Program-made: the position numbers and the translations under genes | Assembly (NCBI GenBank): GCA_029945375.1 | Contig: CM057057.1 | Coordinates: 3,968,001 to 4,032,000 of the forward strand | DNA length: 64,000 nt | Direction: 5' to 3' | DNA from: Agaricus subrufescens | Lineage: Eukaryota > Basidiomycota > Agaricomycetes > Agaricales > Agaricaceae | Part shown: positions 42,790 through 51,982 of the stretch, piece after piece | Numbering within the stretch: position 1 is the first letter of the stretch | Layout: each line of letters begins with the position of its first letter | Notes under the pieces: model-generated | Told to the model about the DNA's origin: nothing | Database searches by the model: none | The model's input: only the letters and a program-made list of their open reading frames with translations

Positions 42790-45111
42790 CTACAGAGACC
42801 ATATCTTAACTGTAGAATCTCGGCCACCAGTGACCAAATAACGGTCCATGTAACGTAGCCTATCCGCAGGGCGAGTGTGTCCATTTGTAGACAGAACCGA
42901 TTGCTGCATACTCGTACGGTTGTAAACCTAGGAGAACAGTAATCAGTTAACACCCCTGGTATTAATGTAATTATTTTACCTTCACTCCATTCTCGCCTGC
43001 GGCAGCGACAATCTTGCGCGTGTCAAACTGGAGTGCAGAGACAGCATGGTCATATTTGATAGTGTCGATGGTTCCTCCCGTCCGTAAATCCCATAGCTGG
43101 TTCAAGAAAGTAAATAGGCGTCCATAAGAAATCACGGAACCTGACTTACCCGAATGGTCTTGTCAAGACTCCCACTGGCAATATAGATCTCATCAAATTG
43201 AAGACAGGTGACGGGCCCTGTATGTCCATGTAGTGTCCGATGTGCTTGACCAGTGCGCACTTGAAACTAGTCAGAACCAACGCATTCGGCTGATAGATCT
43301 CAAGACTCACTATCCCACATTCTTAAAGCACCATCCCCACTTCCACTAACCAAACCATAACCCCAGAATTGCACACCACCGACGAAATCAGTATACATGT
43401 CCCAGGATCCATCTGCAGCAGGAGGTGCTGGTACTGCGAAATCGCCTGTGATAGATGCCGAGCCGGAAAAGACGTTGTTCGTCAAGGCACTATTAGGAGT
43501 ACTCATTGGTGGATGAGATATTGCCCAGAGAATGTCCATGGTCATCACACATTGGCCAGTCGTGAGGTCCCATTGTCGTAGGGTCTTGTCGGAGGCTCCA
43601 GTCACCTAGTATGACTGTTATGAGACGAAAGTTGCGGTCGGAGGTAAGGGAACATGCCAGGCATTCATCCTCGAAATACAACGCCGTCACAGCCTTTGTG
43701 TGGCCCTCTAAGACCCTTAGACACGGGCCGTCTTTGTTCTCGTATTCACGGCCATTTCGAATATTGGTGGGTTGTCCGACCGAATCTCTGTCTTCATCCT
43801 CCGTCTCTTCCGCGACGTCACTCAAGTTTACCATCTCACCCTCTCCGCATTCTTCATCGTTGACCTTCCTGAGATCCCAAAGCCGAACATTGCCGTCTTC
43901 ACTGCCTGTCAAGCAGATATGATCTTCCACTTGCATAGATTTGACTGCACCAATGTGGCCCTGTAGCCTTCCGATCTCTGTTCCAGAAAACAGATCCCAC
44001 ACTTGTGGTTGGGAATCGTCCTGTGAAGCGGTGACAAGAGTTCCATAAGGCTCCGAAAAATCGAGGGCAGCAACGGGAGAAGAGTGTTCAAGAGTCTGCG
44101 ACCATAGTTAGTAACCACAAGGCAGATAAAATTATGGAAATTACCATAAAGGCAACTCCTGGAGGAAGTTCGTCATGTTCCGAAGGGAGGAATGCAGGAC
44201 CTAAATTTGGATGAGCGATCGAGAAGCGATGACGTATTTTCGTCGTATACCTTTCCTACGTCGGGTTGTTGGTGGTAAATGGAGGGCATGAGCGTTAGAC
44301 GCTTTGCCAGCTGACTGCTGTTCAAATTCCATCCTCTCTTTTACTCCTTGCACTGCCGTCAGATAGGTCAGCTACTTGAGCCATGTTGTTGGATGGCCAC
44401 GCACACTCAGCGTCCAGCTCGAGATCATCTTCCTGTAGTTTGAGAAGGTCTTGTTCGAGCCTCGCTCGTATTTCGTCTAAAGCGGTAATTTTATTTGTGA
44501 TTTCGCCTATTTCACTATGAATGAGATGCTGTCGATCATCAGCCAAAGCGATGCATAGCATGAGTATAACGCACCCTTCGGACATGTAAATTCTCCTTAT
44601 CCCGTAGAATTTCATCCCGCTGTCTTGTCAACTCCTCCTTTCCGAGCCGCTTCGCCGTGCTCAAACTCTCCCGACCTTTCCGTTTCTTTCTACCAACAAC
44701 CACGATATCCTCCTCGCTCACCACGCTCTGATTTTCGTTGTCCTCTTCCTCTTCTGTCAACAATCCTCTAGCATTCATACCCAATTTCTTGAGACCAAGC
44801 TTGGGTGTGTCTACGTTTCGCATCTGCCGTCGTCTTGTACGGCTTCTATCTGCGCTGGGAATAGTCGCTTCGAAACCGCGCAACAAACTTACATTTGAAG
44901 CTACACCATCGAGTTCTGGAACATCCGCTTCCAGTAACTCGTCGGCTGCTTCAACTATGTGCATCTCGCGTGAGGTGACTCGATGAGAGGGACGAAGTCC
45001 GAGGCGCGCTCGGCCGAGCGACGCAAAGTCTACTAGTGCGCTCGAGCTACTGACAGACTTCTGTTGTCGAGATGAGGCGGTGGCAGCAGAATTGATCATG
45101 CGGGGAGTCAT
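42790..45111 (-). CDS. MDV1: Mitochondrial division WD40 protein Mdv1/Caf4
   Basis: The ATG at 45111 starts [18 protein letters not shown]. The N-terminal third includes [20 protein letters not shown], a basic segment [20 protein letters not shown], and a coiled coil spanning [60 protein letters not shown]. The C-terminal half is a WD40 propeller: [116 protein letters not shown], ending [17 protein letters not shown]-terminal extension, coiled coil and propeller in this order are the Mdv1/Caf4 layout, adaptors linking Fis1 to the dynamin Dnm1. A 40-residue acidic insertion sits inside the propeller ([20 protein letters not shown]). Confidence 0.88.
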
Positions 45112-45512
45112 TATTACGGGGGCCACTATAAAAGAGGGTTCCGAAATAGTCAAAAAAAATTAGCAGGGTCGGGGAACACGACGACGGGGAAGCACGGACA
45201 GTCAGATAAAATACGAGTTGAATCAGCCTTCTTGTGATTAAAGGGTGCAAGGAGGGTCTTTTGTAGAAATTCTAGTTTGGTGTCTCGATTGGGACGGGGA
45301 TCGTTGGACTTGCGTGTCCTCGAGGCATTGGGCCTCTCCCCAAACTCGGAGCCCATCGCTCGCTAGAAAGCAAGGGGGCGTTGGAGGACAGCGAGATTGG
45401 CTTCAGACACGGTGGAGAGTAGATGCCGGAAGCAAACGCGGTCGGGACGCATGTTTCCCACGAGGTCTCTATGCTACAGGTACATTCTCAAAACACTACG
45501 CATATGGGACCC
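45112..45512. other. Intergenic upstream of MDV1
   Basis: About 400 bp between the MDV1 start and the stop of the small membrane protein, both on the minus strand. A 68-residue minus frame (45356-45150, MGSEFGERPNASRTRKSNDP) exists but looks accidental: it overlaps the probable MDV1 leader and ends within 40 bp of its ATG. Confidence 0.4.
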
Positions 45513-46254
45513 TCACCGCGACCACGCAAAGTCAAGCACCATATTAAGGCCATACGGTCGAAGGTCGTACTCGCTCCTGATCAGAGGCAGATGAGTCGTG
45601 TTTGCAATGCTGCGCCTCTCCCTCGCTAGTCGAGATCGTTGAGGGCCGGACTCTGGGGCGCGTAGAGAGAAACTATATATACTATCCTTCAGTGCGGACC
45701 AGACTTGAGCGAGCAGGGAGACTTGGGTGGTGCTTAGACTGGGGTCGTCTTCGAGCTTTTCACTGGACTCGGCTAAATCTTGCGGGTGCTCAAGCAGGGC
45801 CTTTTGCTTCTTTTCGAGGCTGTCTTTCAAACGCTGGACGCTGATGCGCTCCCACTGGGAAACATTGAAGGGCTCAAAAAAGTTGCCGCTGGTCAGGTCG
45901 CACCAGCACCGGTCAGCCGCCCGGATGACGGTCGGCTGTGGGAGGGAGTAGTCCGAGGAGAGCGTCGCATTGAGAGCATCTGCAAAGGTCGAGATGTTTT
46001 CGGACCAGGGCGTGGAGAGGGGGGTGTCGAGGGGGAAGGGCTGCCAGTAGCAGGAGGAGATGAAGAGGGTGGTGAGGAGGATGATGCAGTAGAAGCTGGG
46101 GGCGGGTGAGCGCAGGGACGGGCCAGGCGGGGGAGACGCACCAGGGTCGGGCATGCATGGTGAGGGAGAAGAGGAAGAGGACGAGGAAGAAGGGCGGCGC
46201 GGTGGGGAGGGGCAGGAGGAGGAGCGGGAGAAACCAGCGCGTGCACCTGGTCAT
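45513..46254 (-). CDS. Conserved-looking membrane protein of unknown function
   Basis: Two exons: the ATG at 46254 opens MTRCTRWFLPLLLLPLPTAP, a hydrophobic leader or first membrane segment (FFLVLFLFSLT), and after a 46-nt intron continues CFYCIILLTTLFISSCYWQP, a second hydrophobic segment. The rest is soluble-looking: ENISTFADALNATLSSDYSL, RAADRCWCDLTSGNFFEPFN, VSQWERISVQRLKDSLEKKQ, with a Glu/Ser-rich helix, and ends YDLRPYGLNMVLDFAWSR. Two predicted membrane spans with a lumenal or cytosolic domain containing a CWC motif. I do not recognise the family. It is divergent from p23, whose start is 150 bp away, so expression may be coupled. Confidence 0.6.
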
Positions 46255-46404
46255 GGGCGAATGAGAGGGCCGGGCGAGGGACGAAGGCTCACGCACCACA
46301 TCGAGCTACCGGAGAGAGCGTCGTCGCTTACGTCAGCGCGATCTTTCTCGACGATTCCATCGCGAGCTCTTAAAAGGCCCCGCATCGCCCTCCTCTCCGC
46401 AAAA

Positions 46405-47298
46405 TGTCCCTCCACCCCGAAGTCACCTGGTCCCAGCGCAGCTCCGCCTCCGACGAGGAAAAGGTCTGTCTCCTCCTGCCCGCCTGCCGCGCCGCTCACC
46501 CTCCCGCCAGAACATCGTCTACTGCTCCATCAATCTCCCCGATGTCCAGATGGACACCCTAAAATACGATCTCACAGCCACGGGCCTCACCCTCAGTGCC
46601 AAGGCAGGCTTGTGCGTCCGCGATCTCCACTCTGTACTTGGCCTCTCATTCATTCCCTATCTACAGAGACAACGCAAAAGAGTATGCCCTCAATCTAGAG
46701 TTCAACGAAGAGATCAACCCAGAGGTCGGTTCATCTCGTGCGACGTGCTCTTGCGTACACTGACGCCCCATAGAAATCTGCCACGAATTTCAACTCCCGC
46801 CACTTGGCCTTTAAGCTCCAGAAAAAAAACCTCAAGTCAGAGTACTGGCCTCGCCTCACTAAAACAAAAAACAACTTTGTCAAGACCGACTTTGCAAGGT
46901 GGGTAGACGAAGACGAGCAAGATGGCGTCCCAATGGAGGACGACTTTGACATGGATGGTGGTATGGGCGGTATGGGTGGTATGGGTGGTATGGGCGGAAT
47001 GGGCGGAATGGGTGGTATGGGCGGAATGGGTGGTATGGGTGGTATGGGTGGTATGGGCGGTATGGGCGGAATGGGCGGAATGGGTGGATTGGGCGGAATG
47101 GGTGGCATGGACCTTGAAAAGGCAAGCGCAACTCTTAACATACACGCCCCGAAATTGTGACTAACATCCTTCAAGATGATGGCAGATCTTGGAAAGAATA
47201 GTGGAGCTGGTGCTGGTCCCTCAAATGAGGACGGCGGTGAAGCTTCTTCCGACGATGAGGGTCCTCCTCCTCTCGAGGACACCGAACCCAGCAAGTGA
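46405..47298 (+). CDS. WOS2: Hsp90 co-chaperone p23 (Sba1/Wos2)
   Basis: The ATG at 46405 gives MSLHPEVTWSQRSSASDEEK, then NIVYCSINLPDVQMDTLKYD, LTATGLTLSAKA, AKEYALNLEFNEEINPE, SRHLAFKLQKKNLKSEYWPR and LTKTKNNFVKTDFARWVDED. This is a complete CS domain, including the LKSEYWPRLT segment that contacts Hsp90. The C-terminal tail contains 17 GGM-type units, then MMADLGKNSGAGAGPSNEDG and an acidic end EDTEPSK. p23 stabilises the closed, ATP-bound Hsp90 clamp and slows ATP turnover. Six or so exons; the first donor is GTCTGT. Confidence 0.94.
46957..47109 (+). repeat. Nine-base in-frame tandem repeat, 17 units (Gly-Gly-Met)
   Basis: The stretch is 153 bp of GGN-GGN-ATG units with wobble-position variation and one Met-to-Leu change, within the p23 tail. 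The mixed GGT/GGC/GGA codons show it is not a single recent expansion. Confidence 0.9.
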
Positions 47299-47496
47299 AC
47301 TTAATAAAAGACTAGTGTTTCATAATCAATACTCAAAAATGCATCGACGCCTCTTGGTCTCACAATCCCGAGGGAAACATGTTATTAATCGCAAACTTGG
47401 AGCCACTATGTGAGGTTACCATATTACTTGAAGTTTTCTACAACTGGATGATTATACAACATTTACTCGACAACAAATCCTACGTAGCAAACGACA

Positions 47497-48909
47497 TCAT
47501 TTGGCAGTAAACTGGTGTTGTGTGAGTATAAAACTCTGAAGAGCTAGGTGGCAACTTACATAGACCGCATCATCAAGAGATCCATGTTGAGCGACCGCCA
47601 CAAGTACAGGTTGGTGATTAGCAGCGGCATTGATGGAAGACAGCTTGTAGGTTCCAGCAGGTAGGCCTTTATCAACCTCGACGGACAAGATCCCTTGTGC
47701 ATCAGCCTTTCCGTTCACACCCTTGAAGAACTCGAACTTGTTAGGGTTGTTGGGCTTGGTCTGAGTTAGTGAATCGAGCTTCTCAATGACCACATGTGAG
47801 TGCCCTATAATTTTACCCTGGGCATTTAATTGTTGTGGAGCAGAATAATAATTGGTGTCTGCATTCACAAAGTTCCCGGTTTCCAAATTCTTGATCGCCA
47901 TTTTAATTGTGAATTTCTTTTTTGCGGGAATAGTGCCTCCGTTCTTGGGGAAAACAAACTTGGACGACGGCATGGCGGAAGTGGACGCGATGGCTCCCAT
48001 CGGCGCTGGGTTACATGATCCTTCAGCTATTTGTTTACCGTTGGTGATTGGCAGGTTGACAGTTTTGCAAAAGTTGATAAAGTTGTTGGTCGAGGTGAGA
48101 GAGGCGGCCTGGTTCGGAGCTGGCTGTTGCTGACCATCTTTAGCAAAACCTTCGGCGATGACCGCGGGATCCAAAGCTGAATTTTCTAGTTAGCAACGTA
48201 TTCGAACCTCCCACAGTGCTGGGCGACATACTTAATGACTTTTGCGCGTCGTTTTTGTCGTTGATCCCAGTACCGCTACCAGCTTTGGCGTTATCGGCTC
48301 CAGTATTGATGTTGGTAAAATTGCCGCCGCTTCCTGCGGCGCCACCGGCACCAGCATTGTTGGCTCCACTACCCTTGTCAGTGTTACCCCCCGCGGACTG
48401 AGCACCAGTCTATTGGAACAAGTCAGAAGTCAGAAAACGACAGACTGCCAGAATTAACTCGCCGCCGCGATTCGATCGGTCACATCGGCTTCCGTGGTAC
48501 AAGTGATAGATGTTCCAGGTGAATTGGTGAGAGGTAATGCTGAGCAACTATTCAAAGTTTGTTGTTCCAGAAACAATAAACCTCTCATCCTCGAACAAAA
48601 AAAAAAGTTGATCACTTACATTGTACCAGGGCCACATGCTTGAATGACAAACTTGCCGTTGGAGCATTGAGCAAACTTTTGATCTATGCAAGCGTCTTCT
48701 CCTGACTGGCAGGGGGAGTTGGCATTAAGTGATTTGAATTTTTCACTAGAGTATGCTTGGTCAATTAGAAGTAAGTCATCAAGCGATGGCACTTACTTTA
48801 AGGCAATGGCGTCTTGACCGTTCTTGAGAGTGAACGAAGCACGACGATTCACAGAAGGACGGGCAGATGCCGCAAGAATAAGAGACAAGATGATAAAAAA
48901 AGAACGCAT
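47497..48909 (-). CDS. Secreted protein A: signal peptide, Cys-rich chitin-binding-like module, Gly-rich linker, conserved C-terminal domain
   Basis: The ATG at 48909 gives MRSFFIILSLILAASARPSV, a clear signal peptide. Next is a six-Cys module: SPCQSGEDACIDQKFAQC, SNGKFVIQACGPGT, CSALPLTNSPGTSITC, which resembles a CBM19-type fungal chitin-binding module. A Gly/Asn/Ala-rich linker (about 48409-48230) leads to the conserved domain: DPAVIAEGFAKDGQ, QAASLTSTNNFINFCKTVNL, ITNGKQIAEGSCNPAPMGAI, MPSSKFVFPKNGGTIPAKKK, MAIKNLETGNFVNADTNYYS, GHSHVVIEKLDSL, LPAGTYKLSSINAAANHQPV, AQHGSLDDAVY, ending FTAK. One intron (48462-48410) is best read as GC-AG, restoring RIAATGAQS. The last 48-nt intron is open and a multiple of three. 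Function unknown; a paralogue lies at 51983. Confidence 0.8.
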
Positions 48910-49076
48910 TATGAAGGATGACCACAGGTCGTCGAAGAAGTAATTAAATATATGGGAGGATGAAGAAAAGAAGAGAAGCAATGAACGATCTCAAACCGTT
49001 CAAGAAACAGATATGCCAGAAGCGAAGAGAAACAACGAGGAAGCCCACCAGAAAAATTAAATGGCATTACTGGCCC

Positions 49077-49084
49077 TATATAAA
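49077..49084. promoter_or_regulatory. TATA-like element upstream of secreted protein A
   Basis: TATATAAA on the plus strand (TTTATATA on the minus), 168 bp before the secreted-protein A start and 152 bp before the small plus-strand ORF at 49236. Its near-palindromic core could serve either direction. Confidence 0.4.
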
Positions 49085-49235
49085 CGCCACCAGTACCACA
49101 CCATAATACCCGCGTGATCGAGCCGGCCAAATGATATCATCCTCCATATCGCTGATTGTTTCCATCAAGTAACCGGCAAGCAGCCAAGAGAAAAAAAGGC
49201 AGAAGGAACTATAGCAACCCTTGTCAATAGTAGAG

Positions 49236-49370
49236 ATGAACTATCAGGCATGGATGCCGACTAACCCAGTAGCATATGCTTTCATTGTTGGCTCCCTAGT
49301 CGTTTTCGCCTTATTCGGTGATTACATCTTTTTTGATATTGTATGTCTGATGAGATCCCTGATTGGTTAA
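49236..49370 (+). CDS. Possible 44-residue single-pass membrane microprotein
   Basis: The ATG at 49236 opens MNYQAWMPTNPVAYAFIVGS, LVVFALFGDYIFFDI and reads through to a stop at 49370. Residues 13-35 form a plausible transmembrane helix. A good donor (GTATGT at 49341) after FDI could splice to an acceptor before 49490, adding FGTETLAQTTYSDHNAVLII, but that intron (149 nt) would be long for this genome. The composition (short polar N-terminus, one span, acidic exit) is protein-like. I do not recognise a family. Confidence 0.35.
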   Translation: MNYQAWMPTNPVAYAFIVGSLVVFALFGDYIFFDIVCLMRSLIG

Positions 49371-49631
49371 CTTCCGGCGCGCCGAAGGTTAGAAAATGAT
49401 TTTTTCCGAATTGTGTGAGTGGGAGGGAATGTGGAGGGAATGGTGCCTTGTTTCATTAATGGGTTTCTTCAACCCCCTTGTTTGAGCAGTTTGGCACGGA
49501 AACCCTCGCGCAGACGACGTACTCTGATCATAATGCGGTGTTAATTATATCAGGTTTCATATAATCAAGCAGGTATCTGCATCACTGTTCTACTGAGCGG
49601 CGCACACACTAGACAACAATCTGTCTAATGT

Positions 49632-50805
49632 CTAAACTTCGTTGATGGTCACTTGCAGCTTTCCTTCGATCAGTTCCACGGAGACGCTATTCGGAGGCTG
49701 TAGCATGGTGATGCCAGAATAAACAGTCCACTCACCTTGTGAGGTCGGTCACGATATAATCTGGCTTCGCCTCATTCTCGAGAATCGACCGTTGAGTCGA
49801 GGAGCACACGGCCAAAGTGCGTGCTCCTGCCGATCGGCCGGATAACAATCCGGAGACTGCGTCCTCAACAACGAGACCTATATGATGACGGGAAAACTTC
49901 TGTTTATCGAGCCTACTAGAAGAGCTGTGAACATACAATTCAACGCTTTGACTGCACATTTCTTCGCTCCAGCAAGATAAGGGGCAGGGTGAGGTTTTCC
50001 TTGGGTTACATCGTTGGCGGTGATCAGGCCAACTTTAGGGAGGGGGATGCCTGATTTTTCGAGTGCACGAGGTGCGTACTTGTTAGAGGCTTCGTTGGTA
50101 GGTTACTCCTTAGATATCGACTGCATCAGACAGCATGAAACCGGACGTACCTGAAGTAACGATCGTCCATTTGGCTCCATCGAGGGAGACCAACTGCCGA
50201 CGGCCGTCAATAACGCTCTATGGGTGCAACCCGTTAAGCGTACCTTTTGTATCAACTCCTTGGCACCAGGCAATGCCGTGGGCCCGCCAAGGATGACTTC
50301 ATTCTCAAAGCGATCTATTTCTGCCTGGAGCTCTATCAATAGGGGACAAGTGATCTCTTCGGATTTGGGGCCACCTGTAGTTGTTCCTCTTGCTGTATCT
50401 TGCATAGTTCTTTCAGGGTATCGTAGAGCCTTCGACCGTGAGTAGCATGAGTGATCTCGCGAGAATCACCAAGCGAATAATCGGAGGAAAAGGTTTCCCA
50501 AGCTTTGTAAACGCCGGGAGTAGAGTCTATAAGGGTACTGTGGAGGTGATTCAAGTCTTAGATGATAGAAGCAGAGTTATCGGGCAAAGTATTTGGGGAG
50601 CGATGCGACTGATGCCAGTATTCATCGGAGATTCACGATTATCGTGGGCTTGCGACGGAGAGAAAGGGACGCAAAAGTATCTCACCCATCCATATCAAAT
50701 AAAATCTGTGGGCGAGCGTTGAAAATCATGATTAGCTTAGGTACAACTAAGTACGACTGGGCCGGTAGAGCTCACAGCATCAACGATTATGGTTTTCGGA
50801 GACAT
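49632..50805 (-). CDS. HAD-superfamily phosphatase (Gpp/Dog type)
   Basis: The ATG at 50805 gives MSPKTIIVDA, then ILFDMDG and TLIDSTPGVYKAWETFSSDY, which together form HAD motif I (DxDGT) with both aspartates. LQAEIDRFENEVILGGPTAL, PGAKELIQ is the helical cap region; WTIVTSA is motif II (Ser/Thr). KVGLITANDVTQGKPHPAPY has the motif III Lys, and LVVEDAVSGLLSGRSAGART is motif IV (the acidic ED pair) as in glycerol-3-phosphatase and 2-deoxyglucose-6-phosphatase. The end reads SVSVELIEGKLQVTINEV. Sugar- or glycerol-phosphate phosphatase in the cytosol is likely; the exact substrate is not determined. At least seven exons, two of which split motif I. Confidence 0.88.
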
Positions 50806-51982
50806 GTTGAAGATTAGAGATTCTGGACAGTAGCTCCGCAAGCGATCAAGAGGGGAAAATGGTGGGAAGCGGCAAAAATGTTGTAATGATTAGCTGCACC
50901 GTCACTCCTATTACTTAGCAGGGCAGGAACACTAATGTATAGTCCATATCGAGTACACATACTTAGACACAGTCAATATTGATCAACCAGGTGATATATA
51001 AAAAAACGAGGTTAGTACTTGTACGTAAGTAATATTGACCATGAGTAATTAATTATAGCTGTCACAGGGTTATTAACCTCAACCTCTACACTCCGAATCA
51101 GCTCCGAATCCATACGAGGAAGTTTATGCCTCGCGCGGCAGCCCTCTAATACTCCTGGCCATGTGTTGCCGGTAACCCATAGTGACCGATCGGGGTGTCT
51201 ACTATATTCCTGCTGCTGGGGGCTCCTTTTTGCCTACGCAACAAGCCAGACAATCCTGTAGCGATCCCCTCTCTTGCCATTCTATGGTACGGCCCTTCAT
51301 GAACACCTTGTGGAACCAGAGCTCCTATTGGCATACAGAGTAACCCAGAAATAAGCTGTCCTTTGTGAATTTCAATTCGCAACAAGGCACCTCAGCCTTT
51401 TCAGCCGAAAAATGGATGGTTTGTCGCTGTCGGTATGTTGTCGCGAGCGGCAGTTGTAGGGGTTACGGCAGAGAGCCTTACGTAAGTAAATGAATTTAAA
51501 TCCTCCCGACATCCTCCTGATCTTCAAGCTGTGAATGGTGGACCTCGTTTCGTGCCAATTACTGGACTAAAGGTTTTTAACGGGCACCAGATGTCTATCG
51601 AGTATGCTTGATATTTAACCTCGAAGCTTTGCGTGGTTTTCTCTGTGAATTTACTGGATGGCCCACTATACGAGCGTATCTCAGTTTCATACGGCTGAGG
51701 AGTCTACCCGCACTGTGGGGTACGAATTCGATCGCGTCTAAAAATGAAGTTCCCATCGATACCCTCAGGGGTATATAACATCGCAAGTGCACCCACTTTC
51801 ACCCCTTTCCTTACCTTTCTTCCTTTTGTCGTTTCTCCCTCAACTTACTTTATCCTCGCCCTCCCTCTTCAGTGATCAGGGATCTTTTTTCAGCGGCTAG
51901 CCTGCTCATACGACTTTCCCGGTGTTGGTCCGATTTAACATTTTCTACGCTTTGACGCTCTTTTTTTTTTCAATTATAAATC
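50806..51982. other. Intergenic, 1.2 kb, upstream of secreted protein B
   Basis: The left part carries the HAD-gene promoter. A minus frame at 51385-51146 (79 residues, starts MLRIEIHKGQLISGL) has no family resemblance. The right 200 bp form a strong core promoter for the secreted gene (separate entry). No RNA gene or repeat seen. Confidence 0.45.
51772..51875 (+). promoter_or_regulatory. TATA box and pyrimidine-rich initiator of secreted protein B
   Basis: TATATAA at 51772-51778 is followed by a long C/T-rich run (about 51790-51875) and then the ATG at 51983. TATA plus a CT-rich start region is typical of strongly expressed filamentous-fungal genes. Confidence 0.6.

Larger units (their letters stand above)
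48910..49631. other. Interval between secreted protein A and the HAD phosphatase
   Basis: Contains the promoter and 5' leader of secreted protein A on the minus strand, a TATA-like element at 49077-49084, and a possible small plus-strand gene from 49236. The rest (49371-49631) shows nothing convincing. Confidence 0.45.

Noticed and set aside
45150..45356. 68-residue minus-strand frame upstream of MDV1
   Set aside because: Charged, no known motif, ends against the MDV1 start; most likely leader sequence.
46837..47164. Several long antisense and alternate-frame frames with Ser-Ala-His-Thr, Pro-Ile or Trp-Val repeats
   Set aside because: They are mirror translations of the GGM repeat of p23; tandem repeats keep all frames open.
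51146..51385. 79-residue minus-strand frame upstream of secreted protein B
   Set aside because: No family resemblance, and no splice or promoter context; treated as intergenic.
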